DNA of 64,000 bases, from the NCBI GenBank assembly GCA_034670405.1, contig JAXDDX010000044.1, forward strand, positions 3,064,001 to 3,128,000. The letters run 5' to 3'. Position 1 is the first letter of the stretch; every line of letters begins with the position of its first letter. Below, piece by piece: positions 46,576-58,765 of this stretch. Below the pieces are notes generated by a model that did not search any database, was not told where the DNA came from, and saw nothing but the letters and a program-made list of their open reading frames with translations. The stretch comes from Hoplostethus atlanticus (lineage: Eukaryota > Chordata > Actinopteri > Trachichthyiformes > Trachichthyidae). Position numbers and translations under genes: made by a program.

Positions 46576-46735
46576 TTTTTTCCGACTCTGACATGAAAAT
46601 CGAATGTCGAGACTGGCACGACTATTCGAAAATTCGAAAATTCGAACTCATCCCTACTTGACACTATGTGGGGATCGAACCCACATCCCTGAGAGTCTCA
46701 TGCTCTACCGACTGAGCTGAGTCACTGGCTCTAAC

Positions 46736-49499
46736 TCAACAGGTCACAAACGTTTAGTATAGTTTTTAGCTTAAGCTAGCAACACACTAGACAAATTTTA
46801 AAATCCTAACTGATCATTGAAACGCATTGTATCACACACATACACATACACACATTTGACAGATCTTTTCTCCTCAAGTATGATTAAGATTACTGTACAG
46901 ATTGTTGATGTTTGATATTATTGAGGGGGCCCCCCCATCAGCTTGCGACTCAATTTATTCTGATTTAGTCTGTAATACCCTCACACTACCAGATAATCCT
47001 TGCTGATACTCTGTTGCGAATAAGCCTTAGACCGGGGAGCTGTCCCTATTCTCGTAAGGAGAGAAAGCTAGCTGAAATCGGCCAGATTCCCCTCTAGTGT
47101 ATTTCAACCTTTAGTTGCACAGAGATAAAGCATAGAGGCTAAGTGATAAAACATGGGGCTTATAAATATAAAAATATCAGAAAATCAATAAGAGCTGGCA
47201 ACTACCCCAGCAACCCAGCTCATGACATTTGGATCCATGACATTTCAAGGTCAATAGTACAGCCCTGTGCCATGTCGTATTTCAGGAGAGAGCAGGCAGT
47301 CCAAGGTCATTTGTGTTGTGAGAACAAATGGGAAATAGTGAAAGGGAGAAACAAGCAGTAAGGTCATGCCAGTTTACAATCCTGCATTTAAGAGTAAATT
47401 AGTCCTGGCGGCAAGTGTATTGACACTAAACTGCCTGATTCAATGATTTTGTGTACAGGACAACGAGGTCCAACGGTTTACTGAGCCTGTAACAGTCCAG
47501 ACTAGGTAATGAATCAGATTGTTGCTTTGTGTTGTACAGCTAGTGCTGCACAAGCCAAACATTACATGACAGTATTCATTCTCTCATATTTCATTGCACA
47601 CTTCATGCAAGAGTTTTGTTTGTGTAGCATAAGGGGGACTACGATATTTTCACTGACTATCTGCCAAGATAACTATTTTATTTAACTATTTTTATTTAGT
47701 TTAACTATAAACTGTGTTGACGTTTAGAGTCATTTAGAGTACTAAAAGTTTCAGGTGGGGAAAACAGGTCAGAGCAATAGAGTAAACTGTTCTCACAGGG
47801 AGCTGAAGAAGACAATTTGACTAAGAGGCAGTGGCTTCCTCAAATGAACTAGGTAACTAGCCAATTTGTTACACTGGTACCTAAGATAACATGCAATTGC
47901 AAATTATTGGCCACTGTATCACAAAACAGTGTGTGCACTATACACAGCCTGACAGCCAACATGTATTTCTTAAAAAGCTTGTTATACAAAATAACTATAA
48001 TTTATCCTACTTGATGCAATGTTTCTATAATGTAACTCTGGACATATTGATATAACGACGTGGAAATTTCCTGATGGATGTAGTTTATCATGGAATAATT
48101 GTATAATTGCTTACGGGTCCATTAAAAGACGCGGTTAGAGCCACCTGTTTTAAAAGCAATACTCATTGAACCATTATTAAATAGTGTTTCCCAGCATGAC
48201 AGGTTTAAAGCGAGACAAGAGGACACGGGAGACTACACGTAGAAAGTACAACTCAATGACACCCAAACTGCACATTTATTACTAAAGGGCAAACCTTGCT
48301 CTTAAGTAGAAGCAGTTACGTTATAAGGCTTAACGAGTGAACCAGCGATAAAAGTGAAGTCTGTGAAAGTCTACTATGAGTTGGGAGGTGAAACGAAACA
48401 AAAAGATTAAAAGGAGTGGAGAAAATGACAGGCAAGGACAGAGGCAAAGTGTAATAGTGTCAATAGGAACAAAGGCCATGACATAGACAAAGAACAGGGG
48501 AGGCAATGACTGTGAGGGATTAAGTTTGGCAGACAGAGGGAGATATTGACAGGAAGCCAAGAGACAAAAGATAAATAAAGCGCAGGAGAAAGGGATGGTG
48601 AGAGAGAAGGACGAGAGGCTGAGAAGGAGCTTAAAATTCAAGGAACACCAACAGGGTTAAGCCCAGTGTCAGCCACACACTATATGTCATTGCCTGCTTT
48701 GGCGTCTCGGAGATAAAGCTGCCATAATCAAAACCGTAAGTGGGAATTAAGACCCTGTGGTACATTCACTACATCCACCTTAAACGTTGTACCTATAAAT
48801 CTGGTCTCTGAATGCACATACATCCTGTACAGAATATGAACAGACCCCATGTCAGACAGTGTTTCAGAAGTTTGGTATCAGTCCAGATGCATGGTTTCTT
48901 TTTTATGGTCAAGCTAAAATGAAGCTTAGTCAAGTCAAGCTTATTCAGAAGTTAAATCAGGAAGACTACCTGGCTTGTACCTCCTCTCACTTGCTACTCT
49001 AGGTAGTCTCACACCATTGGTCTTTTCTATACGAGCCAGACCAGACTCTGAGTGTTTGTTGGTTTGTTTGTGCGTGAGGGAAATACAGTGTGCACTCATA
49101 CAGTAGGCAGTACGGTAAAAGTCACACAAGCATGAGCAGCTCTGGGTTGCTGTGCAGTAAATTCACCTATCAGGAAGTAACTTGGTGATTTAGTGTAGTG
49201 GTCAATGCATGAATTTAATATTTTATTCAGTGATTCTCTCAACATTACTGTTAACAGGTGGAGGTTGTAGAGTCAACGTAGTTTCACTCACTTTCCATGT
49301 GAATGAAACTAATCATACATAACCCCCCACCCCACCCCTACACCCAAGCACCTAGAAACGCTAGCACACTTGTTTATCCAGGGAAAAATCAACCAAGTAT
49401 GCTTTCTCTTTTCCAGTGATGCCCTGCTTCACATGCATCCAGTTCCACACATTCAAACCCTGGTAGCTGCCCAGTACAGCAATAGTAGAAGCAGTAGAA
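46736..49499. other. Non-coding stretch
   Basis: No gene or element recognised. Confidence 0.5.
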
Positions 49500-49700
49500 T
49501 AGTTGTACAGTGGGCAACTCAGGAGCTCCACTGGAGAAATTGAGGGTTAAGTACTCTGCACCTCAACAGTCGTTGTTGAGGGAGGGTGTACTGTGTCACA
49601 TAGTCACTTTCCCGACCCTCATTTTCCCGACCAGCCCTGCATTTTGAACTGGTGACCTTATTACCACAAGCCCACTGCAGTAACCTCTCTCTAGACTACG
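49500..49700 (-). repeat. tRNA-derived SINE, copy 3 (minus)
   Basis: Reverse-complemented it reads gaggttactgcagtgggctt, gtggtaataaggtcaccagt, tcaaaatgcagggc, gggtcgggaaagtgac, then a diverged body ending near ctccagtggagctcctgag. This is the same family as the copies at 25.56 and 27.08 kb. The B box (gttcaaaatg) is mutated. Confidence 0.65.
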
Positions 49701-51597
49701 GTCGTCACCCTCTTATTTGTTTCTTCTATATGACACACAATTGTGTCCATTTGTTGTAAGACACTTTGCCTACTTCCAATTGGTTGCTTGTAATGTTGGT
49801 GATCTTGGGATTTAGGCTTATTCTACTGTTGCACTCATTCTCTCATTCAAAGTCACTTTAAATAAGAGTCAACTGAATGCCTAAAATATAAACGTAAAAT
49901 GAAAAGCCTCTATGCAGGATGGGGAGGAGGCTTGCATTTTGCTTCAGATACAATACGTTTAGATTTTCCCCAGTGAACCAAATTTACTGAGGAACAAGCA
50001 TGTCATTTGTGATGTGCGGTGGCCTATTTGGCTCTATGAAACTAAGGACACTTGAAAACACTGCTGTTGTGATATATGCTTTCATTTCTATTTTTTGGCA
50101 ACAGCCTTGGAGTGCAGTAGGTGGCACACACAAGGTGTCACATGTGTATATTAGGCTTGGGTTTGAGATAGAGATAGAGACAAATATATTTTAATGTTTC
50201 CTCGTAAACTTAGAGCTTTACACTTTTGGACAATTGGATATTTTTGAAAATGAAAATTTGATGCACAGCATGAGAATCCCCTGCCCTTCTGGTCTATTTT
50301 TCATTTTCTCCTCAGGCTGCAGGTGTGGAAGCATAGCTGTAATTACTGAAAGTCAGACTGCTGAAACACTGAAACAGCAGTAGTGCTCTCTGCCCTCTTC
50401 ACTACACCCCCTCCACTTCATCCGTCAGCTCGCAGCAAATTAATCTTCTCTGTAATGTATGGTTCTACCATTTCCACTTGGTATTTTGCGAACCCTGGCT
50501 TTTAACATGACACTTCAAAGGACTTGTTAATGTACAACAGAAAATGTTGTTGTACTGTTTTTTTGCAGTACATTTTTTCTCCTCTTTAACGGTTTCTCCT
50601 CTTTCTGGCCCTGCTGTTTCTTTGCCACATGGATCACTCAGGGCTTTTATATCATTATCATTCCTCATAATAATAGCTATATTGTTTTGTGAAAGTTTTA
50701 TGTGGTGTTTATTTGATACATGAGGCAGGGTATTTCTGATGAATGATTTCCAATACGGAATGTTGCCTATTTACTGAGCAGTAAATGAACAATGACCCCA
50801 TTGTTGAAGTGTTAATTCTGCTAACTTACACTCCATAAACTTTCAATGATTTATTGGCCCTTATTGTCTGTGCTCTATCTGGTTTCTGTCATTCTTCTGC
50901 TTGTTAAAAGTCCCCTCGGCTGGAAACCTTCAATCACATAAGTGTTTATTTTATGATTCATCAGGATTAACAGCTTGAGATTTACAACTGCTACAATGCT
51001 CACTGCATTAAAGTTTCCATGTCCCTAGTGATAGTCATTATGGTAAAATTATTGACCATGATTATGGTTGGAGAAACACCCCACTCCCTACCCTTCACTT
51101 CCACCTGTAGTCACGTGGTCCCTTTTAGGGGAAGACTGCCATCGACTGGGGTCAACATGCCCAGTCAACCGATGAGTTATAATTGGCTGTTCTGTATCCA
51201 CTCTTCAGAAGGACAGTAACTCAACTGTACCAAGAGTTGGCTTTTAACCACAGGGGAACCACAATTAGCCCTGGAGAGAACCTAATTTTCAAGGGGTTAT
51301 AATACCAGTTTCAAAAGTAGGTATATATTTTATATACATTATTCCAGAAGTATAATTTGTAGTATTAATAAATCAACTGAATGTTGAATTATTTTGTTAC
51401 ACTGAGTAATTCATTAAAAATTACAAAAATCATCCAGCTTGGTTTTTCATTATTATCATAAAAAATTATATATCTACTTGAAACACCCGGTATATTCACC
51501 TTCTGATCACTTTGACCACCTATTGAAATTATATATTTTCTGGGTTACAGTAGCGCCTCACTACTAGTCAGTGCCTGACAGTTGTTGATTGTTCCCT
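49701..51597. other. Non-coding stretch
   Basis: No gene or element recognised. Confidence 0.5.
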
Positions 51598-51900
51598 GGG
51601 CCCCGTTTCACGTATGTTACTTGAACAATCAGGATAATTTGACGCATGCCATAGCCCAATTATCCCATCAATTAAGTTCCGGCTTACTCCCATTTGCGAG
51701 GATTTGATTAGTCAATCTATCATCAAATCACACCTGCTCTGCTATAAAGGGGAGGTGAATCACATGCCAAAAGAAGTATTGGCACAAAGTAAGTAAGTAA
51801 AGTAAAAGTAAAAGAAGAAGTAAGTAAAAGAAGTAAGAATTTTTCTAATTCTCAAAAGTAAACTTTATATTGCTTTTTGTGGTTGTAGATTTCCAAAATC

Positions 51901-52060
51901 ATGGAAAAGCAAGAGAGGGCACATTTTTTCAGCTCCACAGAGCAGGAGCTCCTTATTGATGTTAACGAAATGTTGATGAAATGTTAACGAGCAAATCCAA
52001 CACTGCCAGAGCAGCTAAACTGAGGGAAGAAGCCTGACAGAGAAATTCAGAGAAATTAAA
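51901..52060 (+). pseudogene. Harbinger Myb/SANT-like DNA-binding protein fragment
   Basis: Starts MEKQERAHFFSSTEQELLIDV, breaks at TAA (51985-51987), and continues in a shifted frame with SKSNTARAAKLREEA, TGA, then QRNSEKLN. This matches the Myb/SANT-like domain in which FTxxEQExLI-x(n)-KSNTAAAAKxREEAWQxIAxxLN is conserved; the TGA occupies the place of the conserved Trp. In Harbinger elements this protein is thought to bring the transposase to DNA. The fragment is inactive. Confidence 0.7.
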
Positions 52061-52360
52061 TGACTTTGATTCACTAAAGAGTGTGGCTAATTTAATTCTG
52101 CTAAATTTTAAAGTGGTTGTAAGCTCCTAATATTTTGGACTTCTTATTTCTTATGTCACCATACTGTAACATTAAAAATATTTTTAATGACTTCCCAGCG
52201 CATCTGGCAGCGGCAACAGAAGGACCTGGCAGCAGGTGAAAATCAAATAAACAAAATATATTGCAAACAGACTTCACCCCAGACTTCACATCTGAGGAGC
52301 TTGCGCTGCAGCACAATGCCACCAGGTCAATGGTGGAGGGAATCTGGGGGCACGTCCTCT

Positions 52361-52582
52361 CACTGTTAGGGCTGAGCTTCGCTCCGTGGAGTTTACAATG
52401 TGTCCTATTAATTGCTGGAGGTAAATAATTCCGTCACGACTAAATTGGTAGTGCTTATAAAGGTAATTATCTGAGTGCCCTAAAGGATCTTGGATCTCTA
52501 AAAACATGTTCCCTTCTAAATGCTCTCCTTGCAATGATCGCCCTTCATCGACAAGAACCTCCCTTATAAATGGTCCGCTCAT
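52361..52582 (-). pseudogene. HARBI1-like transposase N-terminal fragment
   Basis: Minus-strand ATG at 52582 opens 74 codons of good similarity ending NSTERSSALTV. The conserved stretch, FLEIQDPLGHSDNYLYKHYQFSRDGI and YLQQLIG, matches the HARBI1-type pattern (DPL/F-x-D-x-YLxERYRFSxDGIxYLxxLL). After ALTV the frame becomes unrelated, which marks a deletion point. The DDE core is missing. Confidence 0.75.
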
Positions 52583-52904
52583 AACAATAACTCACAATTT
52601 GTTTATCTTTATCTATTTATAAGTTTATCTACTACATTTATTCCTGGGTTTATCTTATTTTACCATATAACTCCTGCTTTCTTCTTTGCCCACCACATTG
52701 TGTCATTATTTAATTAATGTCCCTGCAAGCGTTCCTGTGTCTGTAATCCTGCATCCGTTCCCACACTAATTATTTTAATGGACTTTTCCCACCAGCGTCT
52801 CCACGCGTTTCTCAGAAAACATTTACAAACACATCTGGCTTAGAGCCTTACGGGTTATGGGATGAAGAGAGGACATTTTATATGCCAGGGAAATCAGATG
52901 CAAA
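52583..52904. other. AT-rich segment, nothing assigned
   Basis: May be the intron/3' part of the Harbinger copy; no terminal repeat seen. Confidence 0.4.
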
Positions 52905-53060
52905 AACAGGGAGGGGTGGCCAAGTTAACGAAGTGGGGATCACAGGTTTGATCCCCACTGCCATTAACAGTCATGTGTCCTATCGAAGTGTCTTTGAACA
53001 TGACACTGAACCCTAACCTGCTCATTCACTATAAGGGTATATGCTCATACTGCAGCTGAA
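52905..53060 (+). repeat. tRNA-derived SINE, second family
   Basis: gaggggtggccaagttaacg, gggatcacaggtttgatccc (B-box-like), then gtcatgtgtcctatcgaagt, gtctttgaacatgacactga and accctaacctgctcattcac. The motif order is that of a common fish SINE that normally ends with an account of 'ttgagcaagacactgaaccc'. Slightly diverged. Confidence 0.6.
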
Positions 53061-54284
53061 AGTGTCCCAATTCATTTTTTCCAAATCTGATTATTTCAAA
53101 TCAAGATGAACAACAAAAAGCAGCAAACTGTGTTGCCCTGAGCTGCTAAACTAGTGCTACACGTGCGTGGTACATTGACAGTTTGACTTTGAAGTTGCTT
53201 ATAAAAACATGTGCAACACCAGCTGAACACCCTTACCAGGGAAGTTAAGCAGATTCGTAAGCAGTTGCTGAGTCGTCTATGTATGATTCATTAGCATGAA
53301 GGCAGTGAATGTAATGTAAAAGGAGCAACTATGAGCCCTTACAAGGAAATTCCACTCAATTTAACACTTTACATGCCTTTACTTATGATCCAGGAGAGAC
53401 CCAAGATGTATTTGTGAATAACCCTCTTTTAAAGCTGGAAACCAGAAAACCAAAGTCATCATCTGTGATGTCATACTAGCCATATATATGAATAAAATAT
53501 ACCCTATATATATACACTATAGCCTATACTTAAATATAATGATTTGTTACATTTGGTAGATGCTCACATCCAAAGAGCTTTGCAATACAGTAATGTTATC
53601 ATCTCTTTAAGTAGAAAACATGCCCTTGTCTTCAGAAAATCATCTGAGTCACAGTCAGTCCCTATGGAGCTGCGTTTCAGTGTTACACATACTCTCTCAT
53701 TTCTAGCAATGGGAGACAGTCCTGAATGTTCCCATTTATAGACCATACAGGTCCAAGGCGGAGGAATAATGTGCTTCAAAGCCACAAATCAGAGAATGGA
53801 GTGGCTGGTGACTGACAGACTTTAGACTGTCTGCCTCAAGTCAAACTCGTGCACACACAGACACACAGTCTGAATCTGAGAGTGTCTGGCGGTTTTCACT
53901 CACAGCAGTGCTTCTGAAGCTATTCAAATGTCCTGGAGGATTCCTCAATCCATCACAGCAGGGGAGAGCCAGGGAAGAGTCTGGCTTCCACTGAGCTCTG
54001 GAAGGACATCTGTGTGTCATCATGAATAATTGGATCCTTCAGACCAAAATCGCCTTTAATCCCAATTCTTTGGCACAACCAAAATACTGGCAGTTGTACA
54101 GTCAATTCACATAATTTGGGTTGCGAGTCTTGCACATCACCTGTATGTACACACCCTTTACTGGATTTGTGTGAATATTTTAAAAAATCAAGTGGTGGCT
54201 TTGCTCAGGTCAGAGTATTAAGTATATGGCAGAGACTAAAACATTCATTTATTTGTTTGTTCACTGATAGGGATTTATTAAATA
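53061..54284. other. Non-coding stretch with a SINE-tail-like fragment
   Basis: 53540-53600 (acatttggtagatgctcaca then tccaaagagc) resembles the tail described at 45.74 kb. Nothing else assigned. Confidence 0.45.
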
Positions 54285-54547
54285 CAGTGCAGTACGTAAG
54301 TATTTGGACAGTGACACATTTTTTGTTGTTTTGGCTCTGTACTCTCTGTGCACTTTCGATTTAAAACGAAACAATGAGGCTATGAGGTTAAAGTGCAGAC
54401 TGTCAGCTTTAATTTGAGGGTATTTACATCCATATCGGGTGAACCGTGTAGGAATTACAGCCTATTCATTTCAAATCGAATGTGCTGCAGTACAGAGCCA
54501 AAACAACAAAAAACATCTCACTGCCCAAATACTTACGGACTGCACTG
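54285..54547. mobile_element. Tc1/mariner-type MITE, 263 bp
   Basis: The ends are long inverted repeats: cagtgcagtacgtaagtatt on the left and, reverse-complemented, cagtgcagtccgtaagtatt on the right, with similarity continuing for about 59 bp through gttgttttggctctgtact. TA flanks both sides (54283-54284, 54548-54549). There is no coding capacity; the central part (tcagctttaatttgagggta, ttacatccatatcggg) is typical of a high-copy fish MITE. Confidence 0.9.
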
Positions 54548-54549
54548 TA

Positions 54550-56384
54550 TGTTAAGCTACAGTCACTGCTTAACACAAACTCTATTCTTAAATTTGAACA
54601 TTTTGTCTATTCTTGCATTTGGTGTGTGCAATCTGTTCAGAGGCCATAAATGAACTCTAGGGCATGAGAAGCTGCCTCTCTGAAGAAAAAATGGGGGCTG
54701 TTTTTACACTGCCTGATAAATATCATAAATAAACAAAGTCAAAATCTATGTTTTTTTAGTACGGCAATATAATTCACCAATGTCAAAAACACAAAGGAGA
54801 GGATGTGGATTTATTGCAGACATGGGGGAAATGGAGGCTACTGCCAGAAGAACATTTTGCTCCAATAGACTTTGAATGCAGTGCGAGGCTGCGGCATCTG
54901 GAGAGGATTAGGGAAGATTACAGACTAGCTCGATTCACCCCTTATCGATAAGCACTTGCTTTCACACACACACAAGGTAGAGGTAGGAAGCAGTATTTTT
55001 GTATTTCAAAATATTCAATTACAGTACTTTGTAGAATAAATCAGATTTCTATCAAATAAAATACTAGGCACAGATCAAATTCAGAACACTTTATTTTGGT
55101 TGGTTTGATTAGAGAACTTCACACCACATTTAATGTCATATAAATAAGTATTTTGAAACAAATTTTGAAGCATTTTGTTTTTTCTGTACATCCCATTACT
55201 TAATTATTTTTGTTTTCAAGAGTTGTGTTGCACATATTAAAGTAAATAGAGAAATCTCCTGAAATACATGATCATCTGTTCCTCAATACCTAATGTTCAT
55301 TCCCAGTGTCAACGTCAATGTAGATCTAGAATTTCTTCTCATTGTAATTTTTCAACTTTTGTAGGAGGAATTTGTAGATTTCGAAAATTGAGGACATTGA
55401 TGTTTCCAAACAAACTGCCAGCCTACAAATACATATCATGATTTATCTACAAATATAATCGCTGCACTCTGGACATCCATATTAGTAGAGAACAGCAATG
55501 GTGCAAGAAAAGACTGACTAAGACTGCCGAAAGAAGCAAGGATGTGGGTTGGTTGGCTAATCGTTACCACATCAACAATCACAATCACAATCACAATCAC
55601 ACACAGATGAGTCACTTCTTAATGGGGTAAGGCAAATGTTTCTAGAGCTAATAACAAAATGACCAATCATTCGGTAGGAATGCCCTAATTGAAAGAAAAG
55701 TTGAACAGCAGCTGAGAGCCTGCGGTCTCCAATAATGGGTCCTTCTCCCTTCTAAAGCTGGTCCTTTATTTCAACATCCCCATAGGACCAGTAAATGTCA
55801 GGTCTGTGGTCTATTTAGGACTATTTAACTCACTAAAAAGGATCAGTATGGACACTTTAATTGTTCTCTCAGCAAAGACTAGTCCTGTAAAGCAGCAGTG
55901 ACCCTTCAGACACATCTGCAGCCTCGGGGACAATGTACTTGTCTCTTGTAAATGTCAGCTATAATAAATTACATTCCTCATTCTTTCATTCTCTGCTCTG
56001 ACGGAGAGGTAGAGCAGCCATCTGACATTAGTTGTGTCATTGTAGGCTTCATTTTCGTGAATCGATGGCGAACGGCACAAATGGCAGGCATGTGGCACAA
56101 GTGTACAGGGCTTGGTGACTGGCATGACAGTTATTTAAGTAATCTTGTTTTTTTTGCTTGAGGGATTTATATACATTTAGAATTATATATATTTATATTA
56201 TATTTTATAGTCAACTTGGCCAACATATCCACAAAACAGGTCCATAAGCTATTGACGCAGTCAAGTTCACAGCAAGTCATCTAAAAAGTTGTATAATCAT
56301 TGCTAGTTGTAATTCAAGTACGTCTGTGTTCTGTCAAGTTAGTGCTCTTTGGTATTGTATTCTTTTTTCATATCGATTGTTTAA
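54550..56384. other. Non-coding stretch
   Basis: Only a short (CAATCA)n hexamer repeat at 55572-55602 was noted. Confidence 0.5.
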
Positions 56385-56460
56385 ATTTTTTATTTTTCTT
56401 GTAAAGCACTTTGTAACTGTTTTGATCAGTGCTCTATAAATAAAGGTTATTATTTATTAA
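56385..56460 (+). repeat. LINE (CR1/L2-like) 3' tail
   Basis: gtaaagcactttgtaactgt, tttgatcagtgctctataaa and taaaggttattattta reproduce the usual 3' end of fish L2-like LINEs (aagcgctttgt ... agcgctatataaataaa). Confidence 0.65.
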
Positions 56461-56486
56461 TTCATTATCTTTACCTTTTTATTCCT

Positions 56487-56578
56487 CCTCAGAGTCATGG
56501 AGAGGCTGGAGTCTATCACAGTATACACTGGGCAGAAGGCCGGGAAACACCCCGGGCAGGTCGCCAGTCCATTGCAGT
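56487..56578 (-). repeat. High-copy teleost repeat fragment
   Basis: gagaggctggagtctatcac, actgggcagaaggccgggaa and ggcaggtcgccagtccattg are phrases of an abundant fish repeat. Followed by trinucleotide repeats. The strand is uncertain. Confidence 0.5.
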
Positions 56579-56691
56579 ATTATTATTATTATTATGGTTA
56601 TTATTACTAATTATTACTACTATTAATAATTTCATTATTATTATTATTATTATTATAGTTGTTGTAGTAGTAGTAGCAGTAGTAGTAGTTT
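56577..56691. repeat. Compound (TAT)n/(TAG)n microsatellite
   Basis: TAT/TTA trinucleotides with interruptions and then TAG/CAG units. Confidence 0.95.
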
Positions 56692-57898
56692 TGCTGTGTT
56701 GTAAATAAATGCCTCAATGACTTTTCTCCTTGGAACCAGAGTTAGCCATCCATTCACTGTGGTGTCAAATCCTTTTTTGATAGGTGATGTTCCTTTAGAT
56801 GCTTTATGATCCTGCTGTTTGAACATAGTGGTTGATTGTCCATCTAGGCAACATTCAAAACAAAAAAGCAAAGGAGAGATTAAAGACTAAAAGACTAAAG
56901 AATTCATCACATGTGCATCTGACAGTTACCTCCATATTCCTTCCCACTCTGTCAAGAATGAAAATGTGGGGGGTTACTTAAGGGTCAGACACTCCTCACT
57001 TTCTCAAAGTTTCACTGTAGTGCATTCCCACTGCTGGCTGATTTAGCCAGTGTGAAAATCCAAACATAAAAGCAGCTTTAATCTCACACCACACCACACT
57101 GTAAACATGTTGACACAAGAAGAAAAGACAAAGACTCCGCATCTTTCATCATTGAGAGAGTTAGAGACTGTGTCTGTTCAGTTTGTGCATCACTGTGTTT
57201 GTGTATATGTGTGAGAGAGAGAGAAAGTGAGAGGGCAAAAAGTAAAGAGACAGAGATCAGAACAAAAAAATGTTATGAAAATGACCAGGGAATGTGTCAA
57301 CATTAGATCTATAATTTTCTCATCGTCTGATGAGAATAGGATGAGATCCACTCTAAGTGTCCAAGTTGAAGTTCCTTATTTGCCCTGGTCTGTCCAGCTA
57401 CTTTTGATGGACACTATTTTTGAAATTGAAGCTGTGAAGTTCAAATGCTTGTCTATTCATCTATTTAGACCACTGAGTTGAGGAATAACTAAGGAGACAG
57501 ATGTTGACATCTGATAGCCAGCGGTTACTCATGCTTGGAAAGCCTAGCATAAACAAACCACAGGGCAAACCACAGTCTGGATTGATGCTCATATTCAGTT
57601 ATATATTGATGTGTTTTTAACTGGTATTAATATCAGAGCAGGTAAATTACGACAAAGAGTGCAGACAAGTCCATCATGCTTAGCTAAAGTTGCCAAAATG
57701 TCTAGCCTGGCAGGATGACATGTTACTAAAACTCCAATAAACAAGCTACTTGCACAGTGGTCAAAATGTTAGATTAAGAGGAGTATATTATCAGTAGATG
57801 TGGTGAGGGCTGGCTTAAATTCTGCCCCAATCAAATTAGCTCACTTCATCCCCTTTAAAAGCAGTGCACTTGCACAATGGCGCATTGACAATTTTGTG
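56692..57898. other. Non-coding stretch
   Basis: No gene or element recognised. Confidence 0.5.
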
Positions 57899-58075
57899 AT
57901 GGCTGCGCCAAGACCCAACCGGTGCCACCATAAAAGTTTCAGCCAAGAAGAAACTGATATACTTGTCCAGGAGGTGCAGAGTCGACACAGTCGCATTTAT
58001 GGCACCATGACTAGGCCCCCCAAGGACTGATAATGTAAAATTGGCTTGGGAAGAGGAAATATGTGAATTACTTAA
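57899..58075 (+). pseudogene. Orphan Myb/SANT-like DNA-binding fragment
   Basis: ATG at 57899 opens MAAPRPNRCHHKSFSQEETDILVQEVQ, followed by IYGTM and, after a frameshift near 58015, RTDNVKLAWEEEICEL. The pattern FSxEExxIL(V)xEV ... L(I)(F/Y)G ... W(E)EI is that of the Myb_DNA-bind_5/MSANTD domain of Harbinger elements and of the related NAIF1-type proteins. A TGA at 58028 and the shift make it non-functional. No Harbinger ends were recognised around it. Confidence 0.6.
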
Positions 58076-58765
58076 ATGTCAATTAAATTACCTGCCATTT
58101 ATACAGTATGAACACAACACCTACAACGCACAAGTAGCGCACTGCACAGCACTCCTCCTCAGACAACGCAATATAAAGAGATTTGCCGGCTGTATATGCA
58201 CTCCTGGTATCGCCTTCTGCGTCTCACGATCACATACTCCACATCAGATCGTAATGATGCAGCTTGACTGCCTATGATTCACACATTAATTCAGGCGTAG
58301 AGCTTAAATAGTTAGTTGTGCTTATTAAAAAGATTGCATTCAGTTAGTCCATGGGTGAAGGATTTACCTCAATGTGGGGTCAAATATAGCCTAACATGCA
58401 CAAGCCTGCTTTGTGGGATTTTGGACAGGTCTATGTTCACATGTGTGACTGACTTGAGCTTTAGACGTGGTCTTCACAAGTGGAAGGCGCAGGTATAACT
58501 TCAGTCATAAAGGTTTCTCTGAAATAAATACAGTAAAAATAGGCAATAATGTGCCGATCAATCACAAAGTCCTATTTTCATCTGCCAGAGAAAAACTTAA
58601 GGCAAAAGAAAGAACCTATCAATAAATAATTGCAACAAGCAATTATTTTTTGGCAAATCTATTAATCTAAAACCTTAGAGCTATATGTCAAACAAATGAA
58701 AGCTCAATGTGTCAATTCATATAATTTGTTCAGATGGCTGTTATGCTACTCAAACGAAGAGGGGG
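58076..58765. other. Non-coding stretch
   Basis: May belong to the Harbinger remnant; nothing assigned. Confidence 0.4.

Larger units (their letters stand above)
45803..46656. mobile_element. hAT non-autonomous element inserted in the SINE
   Basis: Ends: tagggatg at 45803 and catcccta ending at 46656 are inverse, with subterminal ttcgaatagtc inverted as gactattcgaa. cttgacac flanks both sides (45795-45802, 46657-46664): a perfect 8-bp target duplication. There is no transposase gene. Its interior is largely the second copy of the GC-rich element (45945-46490) plus (ACT)n/(AAT)n and an A/T-rich border. Confidence 0.9.
45738..46735 (-). repeat. tRNA-Lys-like SINE split by a hAT insertion
   Basis: Read on the minus strand, the head (46735 to 46665) shows ctcagctcagtcggtagagc, an A-box region, then atgagactct, and the B-box part gatgtgggttcgatccccac. 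This is tRNA-Lys-like with the anticodon loop shortened. The tail (45794 to 45738), aaaagcgtctgctaaatgac followed by tgtaatgtaattt, is the common fish SINE/LINE tail. Between them lies the 854-bp hAT element, flanked by cttgacac on both sides. Before the insertion the SINE was about 140 bp. Not a tRNA gene. Confidence 0.8.
51598..52582. mobile_element. Deleted PIF/Harbinger element, left end and remnants of both genes
   Basis: gggccccgtttcacgtatgt at 51598 is a typical end of a fish Harbinger family. Inside it, a Myb/SANT-like gene fragment (plus, 51901-52060) and a HARBI1-like transposase N-terminal fragment (minus, 52361-52582) converge, the usual two-gene layout with most of the middle deleted. 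No right terminal repeat was found by 53000. A GTAA/AAGTAA-rich patch lies at 51788-51835. Confidence 0.65.

Noticed and set aside
46665..46735. tRNA-Lys gene on the minus strand
   Set aside because: The anticodon loop is shortened and the acceptor arms do not pair; it continues into a SINE tail.
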